Assembly: GCF_964275005.1 (NCBI RefSeq)
Contig: NC_092696.1
Location: 24,399,472-24,463,471, forward strand
DNA: 64,000 nucleotides
Direction: 5' to 3'
From: Diadema setosum
Taxonomy: Eukaryota > Echinodermata > Echinoidea > Diadematoida > Diadematidae
Shown: one piece after another, positions 35,201 through 44,308 of the stretch
Layout of the letters: each line of letters opens with the position of its first letter
Numbering within the stretch: position 1 is the stretch's first letter
Position numbers and translations under genes: made by a program
The notes under the pieces: model-generated
The model's input: only the letters and a program-made list of their open reading frames with translations
What the model was told of the DNA's origin: nothing
Database searches by the model: none

Positions 35201-37123
35201 CCCAAGGCAGCCTCAGACAAATAATTGTACACAAATTTTAGCAAATCAGGAACCCTGATAATACAAGCACTTGATGCTTACTGATCGACTGTGGCATCAA
35301 GGTGCATGATACTGAAATCTCAGTCACTCAATCTAGTTTGTGACCATAGTACTGTATACGCCATATATTTCGTGAGTCTAAATTTTCGCGAATCGGGAAT
35401 TCCCGACGATTTCGCGAGTGGTTAAATTCGCGAGTGTGGAGTCCTGTACTGAACGGAAAAATGTACACGCGTACGTAACATTCACATCAGGGTCAGAGTC
35501 AATAATTTCGCGAATAGCATCCGACTCACGAAATTCGCTAAAATAAAAACCTCGCGAAATATTTGGCGTATACAGTATATCTTTTGTCAAGATGCCACAC
35601 TTCTCTCACCTTTAGCGTTGGTGCGTAGGATGTATGCTGTAGACCCATCTTCCAGTTGCACTGCTTGACTATCTTCAAACCCTAGGAACCAACAATGCCA
35701 TTTTAAACATTCACATTGATTTTTGCACAGTAGCATTCTAAGTCATTAAATTCCATTATTCCAGTGTTTAACATTCAGTTTCATTGTTCCAGAGTTCATC
35801 CTTACTGTCAAGAAATCTACTTGATTCATTCAGGCATTTACTTGATTTATATTAATTCTTGCTAACTTTAGCACAATGTTGCCATGTTAATTAATGCCAA
35901 TCTCTCTAAACTCAGGATGATTACCAATCAACAATATACATGTGTCACTGACTATAAAGAATGCTCACCTTTCCCACTGAGGTTATGAATGAATGCTGTA
36001 GTTCCATCTTCCAGTTGAACAGCCTGTCCTTCCAGGAGACTACCATCAGCTGGGCAGGAAGAGATGTGATACAATATATCACAAGATATTATTTGAATTT
36101 TGGCAATTTTCTCCATTTCCTCTAAATTGATGATCGCCAGTTGCCATTTGTGCAATCATCCCTGTTGGTCACTTGCTACATCATTATTTTAGTGGCTGCA
36201 GTCTGCTGATGACATAATGAATTAAAGCTTCTATGGATAAACACATGCATGCCAACATGTACCAAGTGATCTCCCCCCCCCCCCCTCTCTCTCTCTCTTT
36301 CTCAATGTACAGACACCTTGAGGGATTTTTGGCTTTACCACACATCAGAGAAGACATTTTAGGCATCTGAAATATATTTAAGTTCACTGGTTGTTACTTC
36401 ACAAATCTACTTTGTAAAACAGTTTGCATCTGTATCAACAGGAAAATTACATACATGCACACAAATGGATACCTTTTTGTTGTATTATGGCTGTGGAACC
36501 ATCAGTCAGCTGGACAGCCTGCAGGTTGGTAGATTCTTCCCCAAGACTTAACTTTGCTTCTTCCAAAATGGAGGTTCCAGCCACCACACTGGCTGATTCA
36601 TCATCCTCTGCCCCGACCTCATCCTCTGTCTTCAGGAGACAACAAAACAGTATAGTATCAGTTAGAACAATGGGAGTACTGGTCTTATATGGAAGTTGCC
36701 CTCAAAATGACATGCATGATTTTAACCAAAATATTGAACTGTCACTGTGATCTAATTTCACATTGTTTTCTGCATGAAAAGTGCAAATAGACTTGAAAAC
36801 ACAGGAAGTGTCAAGAGCATGACATTGTAGGACTTAAAACATCAATTCACATTTGCTTCATTCTTTAATCAGAACAGGCACTAAACTTCGTCAGTGGACT
36901 ATCCTCATTTTATTTGTCTAGCAGAATGATTGGCTCTTAACCAAGCACTCTTGGCCACTAGTCTTTGCTTCTATAACCTACTAGTATCACTTACTTCAGG
37001 ATGTATCTGCAGTTGACCATCTTCTCCATCTGATGCCTGTGAAAGGAGCATTCCAATCACCTCCCGGTCCTGACCAACCTCTGACTCGACATCATCCTTT
37101 TCCATCTCTAAATCTTCATCCAT
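23153..37123 (-). CDS. ZNF143: Zinc finger activator ZNF143/ZNF76 (Staf), complete coding region in 14 exons
   Basis: In transcript order the coding exons are 37123-36995, 36629-36473, 36049-35969, 35681-35610, 34473-34384, 32869-32817, 32226-32164, 31116-30988, 29724-29523, 29014-28835, 27566-27348, 26898-26741, 24893-24714 and 23281-23153. They sum to 1842 nt, 613 residues and TGA, with every junction in phase. Human ZNF143 has 638 residues by memory, so the size fits. Residues about 79-176 hold four '[13 protein letters not shown]' repeats, the Staf mRNA-promoter activation motif. Residues 242-443 hold seven zinc fingers (six C2H2 of CxxxxC type and a last CxxC one) with the Staf linkers. 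The rest is a Ser/Thr/Gln-rich tail ending in an acidic stretch. The family is nuclear, binds Staf sites (core CCCANAATGC), and activates snRNA, tRNA-Sec and many housekeeping promoters, with a role in promoter looping. Vertebrates have two paralogues, ZNF143 and ZNF76; this may be their single co-orthologue. The start ATG (37123-37121) has a good context (GAGATGG) and follows an open but non-conserved lead. Confidence 0.95.
24497..24540. repeat. (GAA)n microsatellite
   Basis: About 14 GAA units with one TAA interruption, in the last ZNF143 intron. Unstable in length by nature. Confidence 0.9.
24714..24893 (-). CDS. ZNF143: ZNF143 exon 14 (C-terminal activation region)
   Basis: 180 nt between 'ttattctag' and 'gtaagt', phase 0 at both ends. 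It reads [40 protein letters not shown] and [20 protein letters not shown]. The ILQD..G...QVTMVS pattern echoes the 'LISQDGTQHV' repeats in the vertebrate C-terminal region. Confidence 0.9.
25156..26575. repeat. Minisatellite, 37-38-bp unit with higher-order pattern
   Basis: Roughly 28 units of the type 'cctcagtgagggaaagaggg' + 'cagtatgaggacatta'. Unit variants (ttagacc, ttaacc, tcagacc, gtagtgtg, agtgagtg) recur in the same order about 337 bp apart, for instance the 'gtgagtgaaag' unit at about 25965 and again at about 26302. The array is split by a MITE at 25293-25658. It lies in the ZNF143 intron before exon 14. Confidence 0.95.
25293..25658. mobile_element. 366-bp dispersed element inside the minisatellite (copy A)
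   Basis: Ends are TAAAGGcatagTTTACC and GGTAAAgtggaCCTTTA, an imperfect inverted repeat. It aligns over its whole length with 31684-32035 (shared 'cagacctacacatatgcatc', 'gatatcttgaacattttt'). Array units resume on both sides, so it is a clean insertion. Confidence 0.9.
26741..26898 (-). CDS. ZNF143: ZNF143 exon 13
   Basis: 158 nt, acceptor 'gttaaatag', donor 'gtaagg'. It reads [40 protein letters not shown] and [13 protein letters not shown] (the first Gly is split). It includes a Ser-Pro/Lys stretch, SPPSKKSK, that could be a nuclear localisation signal. Confidence 0.9.
27348..27566 (-). CDS. ZNF143: ZNF143 exon 12 (zinc fingers 6 and 7)
   Basis: 219 nt, phase 1 at both ends. Finger 6 is [20 protein letters not shown] (VVH follows) and finger 7 is [20 protein letters not shown] (AH follows), joined by the unusual linker THSKPYM found in all ZNF143/ZNF76 proteins. 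The acidic stretch [15 protein letters not shown] comes after the fingers. Confidence 0.97.
28006..28085 (-). mobile_element. tRNA-like sequence, likely SINE head or tRNA pseudogene
   Basis: Read on the minus strand, 'tatagctcagtgggtagagc' is a good D-arm/A box, the anticodon loop contains TAGCA, and 'cgggttcaaatc' is a good B box. The two acceptor halves do not pair and the T stem has a mismatch, so it is not a working tRNA. It is more likely the head of a SINE. Confidence 0.65.
28835..29014 (-). CDS. ZNF143: ZNF143 exon 11 (zinc fingers 4 and 5)
   Basis: 180 nt, phase 1 at both ends. Fingers [20 protein letters not shown] (RTH follows) and [20 protein letters not shown] (RIH follows), joined by TGERPYI. 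The helix residues TTSNIRKVH and ASATNYKNH are the same as in human ZNF143. Confidence 0.98.
29217..29242. repeat. Poly-A tract
   Basis: An uninterrupted run of about 26-28 A in a ZNF143 intron, perhaps the tail of an old retroposed sequence. Confidence 0.8.
29523..29724 (-). CDS. ZNF143: ZNF143 exon 10 (end of finger 1, fingers 2 and 3)
   Basis: 202 nt; begins [14 protein letters not shown], completing finger 1, then [20 protein letters not shown] (RVH) and [20 protein letters not shown] (RTH). Helices match human ZNF143 ([18 protein letters not shown]). The first linker, HSGVKPY, differs from the usual TGxRPY form. Confidence 0.98.
30470..30903. mobile_element. MITE with AGCCAGTTCGTA ends
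   Basis: Ends AGCCAGTTCGTA and TACGAACTGGCT lie between TA dinucleotides (30468-30469, 30904-30905). A direct internal repeat, 'ttggtacaaatgaccttt', sits near each end. It lies in the intron between ZNF143 exons 9 and 10. Confidence 0.75.
30988..31116 (-). CDS. ZNF143: ZNF143 exon 9 (start of finger 1)
   Basis: 129 nt, phase 0. It reads [40 protein letters not shown] and HLK. The vertebrate counterpart ends CGKLYTTAHHLK at the same residue, so the intron that splits finger 1 is conserved. Confidence 0.96.
31684..32035. mobile_element. 352-bp dispersed element (copy B)
   Basis: Same family and orientation as 25293-25658, with ends TAAAGGcaaaatTTAC and GGTAAAcaggaCCTTTA. It lies in a ZNF143 intron between exons 8 and 9. 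Confidence 0.88.
32164..32226 (-). CDS. ZNF143: ZNF143 exon 8
   Basis: 63 nt, phase 0 at both ends: [20 protein letters not shown] then S. Supported by frame, splice sites ('aatgcag', 'gtaagt') and place between conserved exons rather than by similarity. Being 63 nt it could be skipped without a frame change. Confidence 0.75.
32817..32869 (-). CDS. ZNF143: ZNF143 exon 7
   Basis: 53 nt: [17 protein letters not shown] after a split Asn codon. It matches the vertebrate 'DPDTISALEQYAAKV' block that precedes the fingers. Acceptor 'cttcag', donor 'gttagc' (a weaker donor). Confidence 0.85.
32990..33706 (+). mobile_element. Helitron-like element with three ~157-bp core repeats
   Basis: The unit starting 'tgtggtgaccatccactccc' occurs at about 33021, 33179 and 33335. 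A (GGAC)n/(GACGGAC) tract follows at 33605-33650, then the hairpin CTCACCTCCGGTGAG (33676-33690), 12 bases, and CTAG before TT at 33703-33706. That is the layout of Helitron-derived HINE elements carrying satellite-like cores. It shares its start (acaaggcaag) and core with 50729-51669. No Rep/helicase gene. Confidence 0.75.
34384..34473 (-). CDS. ZNF143: ZNF143 exon 6 (fourth activation repeat)
   Basis: 90 nt, phase 1 at both ends: [20 protein letters not shown] then HVTDFDQSQ. The donor is 'gtatgt'. A multiple of three, so it can be skipped in frame. Confidence 0.93.
35352..35575. mobile_element. MITE with CTGTATACGCC ends (copy 1)
   Basis: Ends CTGTATACGCCATATATTTC and its complement (GAAATATTTGGCGTATACAG), with TA on both sides. 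The inside is rich in TTCGCGA. Copy 2 lies inverted at 39450-39673. Both are in ZNF143 introns. Confidence 0.88.
35610..35681 (-). CDS. ZNF143: ZNF143 exon 5 (third activation repeat)
   Basis: 72 nt, phase 1 at both ends: [20 protein letters not shown] then NAK, with a split Gly before it. Acceptor 'gttcctag', donor 'gtgaga'. Skippable in frame. Confidence 0.93.
35969..36049 (-). CDS. ZNF143: ZNF143 exon 4 (second activation repeat)
   Basis: 81 nt, phase 1 at both ends: [20 protein letters not shown] then HNLSGK. The core [15 protein letters not shown] is identical to a repeat in human ZNF143 as I recall it. Skippable in frame. Confidence 0.95.
36473..36629 (-). CDS. ZNF143: ZNF143 exon 3 (first activation repeat)
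   Basis: 157 nt, acceptor 'ctcctgaag', donor 'gtatcc'. It begins [20 protein letters not shown], an acidic stretch, and ends with the repeat [17 protein letters not shown]. The repeat carries Thr where the others have Glu. Confidence 0.92.
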
Positions 37124-37152
37124 CTCCAACAAATGGAAGCTTTTCTTTGTCT
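36995..37152 (-). CDS. ZNF143: ZNF143 exon 2 with the start codon
   Basis: The exon is 37152-36995 (acceptor 'ggttttgcag', donor 'gtaagt'). Coding from 37123: [40 protein letters not shown] and HPE. The ten codons before this ATG stay open to the exon edge, so an upstream start in an unseen exon cannot be fully excluded, but the putative first exon has no ATG that stays open into this frame. Confidence 0.8.
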
Positions 37153-37435
37153 CTGCAAAACCATGAAAATTTTATCACACATATAAGCAAATCCTGTAAA
37201 TTCTTAAAATGCAAACAAAAACAACAAAGAATAGTTCAAATACCAGTGTCAGAAAATAAAGCAGAGAAGAAAAAGAAAAAGAACACAAATATTAAATCAT
37301 GCAAAAGAGAAAAAAATAGGTAAAGTGTAAGTACAAATGCAAAAGTGAGTAAGAAAAATTCTAAAAAGAAATGAAAGGGAAAATTTGAATCAAGGGATGA
37401 TGGAACAAAACAAGCTTTAAAGAATACATCTACAG

Positions 37436-37607
37436 GGAATAATTTTCCTGGTATCGCATAGCAATTTGCTATGCATTTTGGTGTGACTGCTATACAAAAT
37501 GTAATTTGCATAGCAGTTTCATTACACAGACTTGTATACCATTTTGTTGAAAATGTATGTCCATAGACAAAAATTGCTATTCAATTTCGGGAAGGAAAAT
37601 TACTTCC
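37436..37607. mobile_element. Small MITE in ZNF143 intron 1
   Basis: Ends GGaATAATTTTCCT and its near-complement (AGGAAAATTACTTCC) with subterminal 'atagcaatt' words on both sides. About 172 bp. Family not assigned. Confidence 0.55.
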
Positions 37608-37830
37608 TGATCTAGAAAACGAGTATGGAAGAAATGTGACAACGCAGTGAGAAGTACAGTTGATTACAATGCGATACAGAAGGAGGAATTAACAAAAGCA
37701 CAAAAGAAGTTTTAGTAGGAAGTACTAGGTCATAGAAAAAGGGCAGCAGAAAAAGATGAGGGAGGGAAGGAGAAGTAAATACATGGCAAAGAAGATAATC
37801 AATAAAAAAAAAAGTTTTAACAGGAGAAAA

Positions 37831-38572
37831 CTAAAAATGTTGCTATGGTGACTGGCATATTGCCTCAGCTATATCGCATCATTTCTTTAATGTCTACAGT
37901 ACATCTCGACTGTATGTGACAAAAGTTAACAATATTGGACAGACCTTGACCCTTCACACCTTCGACCAAATCTTTCCCTACAGAATCATTGTGCCGCGAT
38001 GAATGTATTTACCAAGTATACTGCAAGTTTTTCAAGGTATGCAGAAACTAGTGCAATCTTAGAACTCTACCCTGACCTTGGACCCTTCACCTCTGACCTC
38101 ATTACCCTAAAACTTTCCAAGAAAATCACTGTCAGGCAATAAAGGCAATATATGTACTAATTTCATGAAGATATCTCAAGCCATTTTCCAGATATGGATA
38201 GAAATGTAAAATTCAATGGCATTTCACTCAACCTTTGACCTTGGACCCCAAAGCCAAAAACATCCCCTAGAGACTCTTTACCTGGTAAGATATGAACACA
38301 CCAAGTTTCACCAAAATGCCTTTTAAGAGATACAGAGAAAAGAGTGAAATTTTACAATTTGACCTTGACGAATAACTTTTGACCTTGAGCCTTTGCACCC
38401 ACAAGTTGATAGACGCAGCTTCGTCCACTAATACAAACAACACTGTATGCATAGTATCACTGGAATACCTCAGACGGTTCTTAAGTTGCATCATCCATAA
38501 ATTTGATTGGGACGGACAGATGGATGGACAGAGAACCCATAAAAACATAATGCTGGTGCCTCCAGAACAAAA
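37831..38572 (-). mobile_element. Helitron-like element related to 2531-3648
   Basis: On the minus strand it begins with 'ggaggcaccagcattatg' and a TCCATCCATCTGTCCGTCC tract, has degenerate 'ggtcaaaggtc' core units, and ends with 'gtcaccatagcaacattt' then TTAG/TTTT, matching the hairpin-plus-CTAG end of the other copy with some decay. It lies in ZNF143 intron 1. Confidence 0.6.
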
Positions 38573-39238
38573 CAAAAAAAAAAAAAAAAAAAAAGAGAAA
38601 GAAAGAAAACAAAATACAAAAGAATGTGTAAGCTCACTTGAGTCACAGAAAATGATTAACAGACTGAATGACCCAAAACTTCAACAAACATTCCCCATAA
38701 TAAACTATACTGGTAAATAAATTCAAACTACTGTGGGCATATAAGAGAGTAAAATGAGGAAAAACAATGTAGAGGCACGGTTTATATTGAAAGAGAAAGA
38801 TGAGAAGACAAGATGTGAAATATTTTCATCCATAATTATCAAAAGCTCTAGAATCTATAGGTCTTATACTACTAGGTCTAGATTCCAACACATTTAAGTT
38901 CTATCTAGTCACTTCTTGGCAAATAAAGGCAAAAATCACATCAAAGACTAAGAGCCTCAAGATCAAACACAGCAATTGTAAAAGTAGAACATTTCAGAAG
39001 ACAATACACTGTACAAGTAAAGGATGAGAGTGACACTATGTACACGGTGTGGAACTAGGAATGATCTATATGACTCTTAGTCTTAAGAGAGACAGCAGTG
39101 CACCGAGTGTCAGAAAGCTGCAGATAATTTTAGAATCAAATTCTGCAGAATTTGTAGTGCTGTTCACAGTTGCATCTGAATGAATCCAGATGCACAATCA
39201 ATGAATATCACAGGTCTAAAAACACCAAGCTCAAGTTG

Positions 39239-39439
39239 CAGTGGACTCCCATTATAACTTAAAAAAAATGAAGTCCTTGGGACCGGCAGTTTTTTTTTTT
39301 TTCCATTATATCGAAATTCCGTTATAACCAAACAAATAAACAATAAAGAACAAAGAGTGGATAATTTTCCGGCCTGAATTTTTACTTCGTTTTAACTGGA
39401 ATTCGTTATAACCGTGTTCATTATATCGGGAGTGCACTG
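39239..39439. mobile_element. pogo/Tigger-like MITE (copy 1)
   Basis: Ends CAGTGGACTCCCATTATAAC and, complementary, gttcATTATATCGGGAGTGCACTG. CAGT...TTATAAC ends are typical of pogo/Tigger non-autonomous elements. Copy 2 at 56254-56439 is in the same orientation. Confidence 0.75.
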
Positions 39440-39449
39440 TATTAGCTTA

Positions 39450-39673
39450 CTGTATACACTGAATATTTCCCAAGGTTTTTATTTTCGCGAATTTCGCGAG
39501 TCAGGTGCTATTCGCGAAATTAAAGACACATGAAAATATTGACTCTGATCCCCCAATGTGAATGTGATGTACGCGTGTACTCTTCTCCGTTCAGTATGGG
39601 ACTCCACGATCGCGAATTTAACCACTCGCGAAATCGCGAAAATTTAGACTTGCGAAATATATGGCGTATACAA
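39450..39673. mobile_element. MITE with CTGTATACNCC ends (copy 2, inverted)
   Basis: Shares 'gtgaatgtgatgtacgcgtg' and 'ttaaccactcgcgaaatcg' with the reverse of 35352-35575. It sits only 10 bp from the pogo-like MITE. The right end has one change (CAA for CAG). Confidence 0.8.
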
Positions 39674-40284
39674 TATATTATTAACACAGACTCTAGCAAA
39701 CACTAACACTAGAGTAAGCAGCATCAGTGATCGTCAGGAATTTGAGACTTTAAAATGGGAGGTTGAAGTATACTAGGCAGACAAGAAGCAACAGATAGAC
39801 CATGTTACCCCCTGCCATGATGCATGCTGGAGCCTGCCTAACCCAAGAGCACTGTGTAGATCTATATAAAAGCACGGCTGGCACATTTTGAAAAGTGGGG
39901 GCCCAGTTTATCATTTCTGGTGCCACTTCTGAGTTTCATCAGCTATAGAACAAGCAAGCAAGAAGAAAAAAAAAACTTTTCTGGTGCCACTTCTGCCAAA
40001 TTCTGTGTTTCTTCAGCTGACAGGCAAAAAAACAAAAACAAAACAAAAAACAAAAAACTAGAGTCGGAATTTGTCAACACTGACAAATTAGGTGATCCGA
40101 TCTATTTGGAAATCAATGATTTGAGTCCTGATCCCAATAGGCATGACCATAAATGTTTCATCTGCGTTTAGGAGACATTGGCCGTGTGACGTTTGGATTC
40201 TCATTTAGAAAAGGGAGTCACATTTGCCATTTTTGGTACCGAATTCCGTATACACTAACGAAAGTACAGAATGAAGTACAGTAT

Positions 40285-41400
40285 TTTACCTTTGACCCCA
40301 CTTTGCACACCCAAGATGGCATCTGAGCAAAAAGTGGTTATTTTGTGAAATGATTCTTGTAACATGGTCTTTGCGTGTGCAAAATATGGGAAAGATAGGA
40401 CATGTATTCACCAAGATACAGGATGAAACATTTATGACCTTTGACCCTAATTTACATACCCAAGATGGTGTCCGATCAAGTAGTTGTTATTTTATGAAAT
40501 AATGTACTTGACGTGAACTAAACATGTGCAAAAAATGGGGGTGGTAGGGTCTGTTTTTCTTGAGTTATTGCCAAAAAAGTTGAAGAAAGAAAGAAATATC
40601 CAATACGTCGAAGATAAGCTTTAATTTCAACCAAGTTTTTTGACGTGATCCCGACAGAGTATGAAAAAATGGCGGGCACATTTCAGATAGCGCAAAGTCT
40701 CAGCTACAACATATTAAAGTCTGGGAGAAATTCACCGAAGGGTAAGTGAGCTAGTGCTCGATAAAGACAATCATGTCAATTTTCACATATAGAAACATTC
40801 CCTCCCGTAGAGATAACACGTCATAATGAAGATACAGAAAGAAGTACATATGACCTTTGGCCCCACTTTGCACAGACAAGATGGCATCTGAGCAAAAAGT
40901 GGTTATTTTGTGAAATGATTCTTGTAACATGGTCTTTGCGTGTGCAAAATATGGGAAAGATAGGACATTTATTCACCAAGATACAGGATGAAACATTTAT
41001 GACCTTTGACCCTAATTTACATACCCAAGATGGTGTCTGATCAAGTAGTTGTTATTTTATAAAATAATCTACGTGACATGAACTAAACATGTGCAAAATA
41101 CGGGGGTGATAGGGCCTGATTTTCTTGAGTTACTGCAAAGAAAGTTTCAGAAAGAAAGAAATATCTTAATACATCGAAGATAAGCTTTAATTTCAACCAA
41201 GTTTTTCGATGTGATGCCGACGTTGTATGAAAAAACGGAGGGCACATTACAATAGCCCAAAGTCTCAGCTACAACATATTCAAATCTGGGAGAAATTCAC
41301 CGAAGCATAAGTGAGCTAGTGCTCGATAAAGATAGTCATGTCAATTTTCATTTCCAGAAAAACTGCACTCCCATAGAGATAACACGTAAACTGGTCAAAT
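40285..41400. repeat. Tandem duplication of about 565 bp with 148-bp sub-units
   Basis: The blocks beginning 'aagatggcatctgagcaaaa' recur at about 40314 and 40879. Each is followed 148 bp later by a related 'aagatggtgtccgatcaag' block. Periods near 150 bp recall the Helitron-like cores elsewhere in the window. The larger host element (perhaps about 40160-42430, ending near 'gatacttgggtcacct') is not delimited. Confidence 0.8.
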
Positions 41401-42588
41401 TTGACAAGGTTACTTTCAATCCATTTTTTACGAGGTGATGTTGTCATCCAATCAAAATGTTATAAATTATATTTATGAAAGAGCATTTAATAAGCTACAC
41501 AACATACTGAAATGTGGGTGAAAATTGGCGAAGGATAAGTGAGATACGCTCGAGTGAACTTGAAATTTGATGACGTCATTTTGAAAATTTACTTTTATTT
41601 ATTAAGAAATTTGATATCTTTTGATCATTTTTGCAGCATCGCCAACCCATGAAATGAAATGTACAATTCATCAGCTTTTAGAATATGTAAAGAAAATGGG
41701 GGGGTCACCATCCATCCCGACGAGTAAAATCGGATTTAAAATTGGCAGTTTTTTGGCATAGTTGCACTGTATATCACCATTGACGCGCGCGCGGAATTTC
41801 AACTTTGGCCCCGTATAACGTCATATTGAGTCGGATCGACTTGAAACTTGGTAGAATTATTCCTTGACATTTCAGACATCCGATCCGTGTAAAAAAACGG
41901 GAAATTTCTATTGCATATGAGCTGTACGTGCGTATATGCGCGCGCGCATATGCGTCCGTCCAATTTTTTCAATTTTTCAAAAAAATGCTCCAAATGGTCT
42001 GAAACGTGTGCAAAAAAAATTTGAGCTAGATTGGAGCATGTAAATATTTCAACGCGTGCGTACGCGCACGTTTCAAGGGTAAATATGAAGTTTGAGAATA
42101 TGAATAGAATGCGCTTATTTTGAAATACATATATGTGTGACATAAATTTCATTGAAAAATTCCATTCCATTAATGAGATATGAATGAGAATGTGTTTTCA
42201 TATAATGACGTCATTGTGACGTCACGGTCGACTGATCACTATGATTTTATTAGATCTGTCGTCTTTGGGACACGATACATGTATGGTATAATTTTGACAT
42301 TGATAGGAAGAGGACTTTCTGAGCTAACCTCTGCACAACTTTTGAGGAGAAAAAAGAAAAAGAAGAAGAAAAACAAAGAATCAGTACAGATACAGAAGGT
42401 GATCCGAGAGGATACTTGGGTCACCTAAAAAAAAAATGCAGCCAAAATACGGCCCAGATGCAGGACTTCTCGGCTCTGCGGAACATATCCCACTCCCAGA
42501 TGACAAAATACAGACAACCTAGAGTCTATCTTTTTTTAGGTCAAATGTATTCCTATAATATTGCAACAAAAAAAAAGGGGGGGGGGTA

Positions 42589-42680
42589 CAATTTTTCTCA
42601 AACTTTCACTGATGTGTTCTATTATTGCTACATTCTCTCAATCCTTATGTTTATGAAGGTGAACTTATCCTTAAGGCCTA
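42589..42680. mobile_element. End fragment of the TTTAAAGGG fold-back family
   Basis: 'tctcaaactttcactgatgt' and 'gttctattattgctacattc' match the right arm of the 63321-63890 element. Only about 90 bp are left. Confidence 0.65.
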
Positions 42681-42781
42681 ACACCCCTCCTCATAACACT
42701 ACAGTAAAATTTAATTAACACGTTAAAATTTTTTACCTAATGTTACAACAGGCTACATACGATAACTAACTGTGTTACAGT

Positions 42782-43433
42782 TAACTACACGCAGCCGCGA
42801 CAAAACGCGGCTACACCTCTATTCCTTCGCAGACGTTGTCATTTTTCAGTGTGGTTGTGCGACTCCTTCATGAATATCTTTATTAATCGTGGAAAACTAA
42901 AATACAAGGAATTATCGTAATCTATGATAATCATTCAATAATCGATATGCGATTTTTTGTTTAATTACGTCAAAAACTCACCGAAATCTGTGGCTGAAAT
43001 CAGGTTTGTAAACGTCCTTATTGCTTCACTCCTCATCTGCGTGTTATTATGAATGGCATTCACTCTCGTATGCTACAACGTACAACGTAGGTAGTCGGAG
43101 AGGCGCCCTCTAGCTCTCCGACTACCTACGTTGTACGTTGTAGTATACGAGAGTGAATGCCATTCAAATAACACGCAGATGAGGAGTGAAGCAATAAGGA
43201 CGTTTACAGACCTGATTTCAGCCACAGATTTCGGTGAGTTTTTGACGTAATTAAAGAAAAAATCGCATACTGATTATTGAATGATTATCATAGATTACGA
43301 TAATTCCTTGTATTTTAGTTTTCCACGATTAATAAAGATATTCATGAAGGAGTCGCACAACCACACTGAAAAATGACAACGTCTGCGAAGGAATAGAGGT
43401 GTAGCCGCGTTTTGTCGCGGCTACGTGTAGTTA
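42782..43433. mobile_element. 652-bp near-perfect fold-back element, MULE-like
   Basis: Two arms of about 315-320 bp are reverse complements with only a handful of differences (about 98% by eye). They meet at a loop near 43100-43115 (gcgccctctagct). The outer ends read TAACTACACG and CGTGTAGTTA. The direct duplication TGTTACAGT lies on both sides (42773-42781 and 43434-43442), 9 bp and perfect. Long inverted repeats with a 9-bp duplication point to the Mutator (MULE) group. Each arm has its own small hairpin near the end, GTAGCCGCG-acaaaa-CGCGGCTAC. No transposase. It is in ZNF143 intron 1, about 0.8 kb from the first exon. Confidence 0.9.
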
Positions 43434-44088
43434 TGTTACAGTCATCATGGTAGATCTACACACATGGTCTTTTTCAGCTTTTTGAACAACGATTCCTGTT
43501 AAGAATTGTATTAACACATCGCTGACGATTGTTATTATAAATTTGAGCTTGCTGCTGCTCGCGATCTCGTAGTTATTCGATATGCTCTGCTCTGCACGCA
43601 CAGCAGCACAGCTACAGCTAGACTAGGGAACCGCCCCAGCGAAGCATAATACGTACGCCAACGCTGCGGGGAAGAAGAGCTGGAAGCACTCGGTGCAAAA
43701 CCCCCACTCTCGCAGCTTATCAACATTTTGGGAGTTTTTAGCCATTACTCACAACAGATAGCATGTCGACAATTTCTCGGAAAAGCAGACATTAATATGC
43801 AACGATTTTGTCCAGAAAGGGCACAAATCTGAACTTGATTCGACTTGAGAACTGTTCATCTTTTCACCAATGTGACAAGCAGACTATAAAATGTACGTAT
43901 TTAGCAGAAAATAAAAAGGAATGTTGGGATATTTGGCCGGGATTTCTGGGTAAGCCCACGATGCAACGGGAGGAAAAATCCCAAACTTGGCCCGGCAACC
44001 TGTATACTGTCAAGAATAAAACACTCGCTATTTCCCTCAGACATATTATACACGTTTAGGGGCGAGTATGCCGACAACAGCTTCGCTA

Positions 44089-44121
44089 GCATTATGGGAT
44101 TCATTTCCTACAATGCATTTC
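44089..44121. promoter_or_regulatory. Two candidate Staf (ZNF143) binding sites
   Basis: 44089-44098 on the minus strand is CCCATAATGC, a perfect match to the core CCCANAATGC. 44107-44121 on the plus strand is CCTACAATGCATTTC, one base off in the core (T for C). They are 8 bp apart, about 130-170 bp inside the intron after the putative first exon of the ZNF143 gene itself. Binding is inferred from motif only. Confidence 0.45.
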
Positions 44122-44254
44122 ACTCATGATCATTCCAGATCGAAGCCAGAGTGAATTCAGAATCATTGAGATGATAATTCTATGAAGTCTAATCTCCAAC
44201 AAAACCACATGCGGAATCAACAAGTGATGCCGAAACAACCCAGATAAAACCTAC

Positions 44255-44305
44255 CTTAAGCACGAAAAATGGTAACGACGTCTCACCGTTCTAACACCAG
44301 ACGGG
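44255..44305 (-). other. ZNF143: Putative non-coding first exon of ZNF143
   Basis: On the minus strand 'cgtgcttaag' ends at 44255 and is followed by the donor GTAGGT. The stretch is GC-richer than its surroundings, has a GACGTC palindrome, and carries no ATG that stays open. Its 5' limit is a guess based on the NRF1-like site at 44309-44320. Confidence 0.4.
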
Positions 44306-44308
44306 CAA

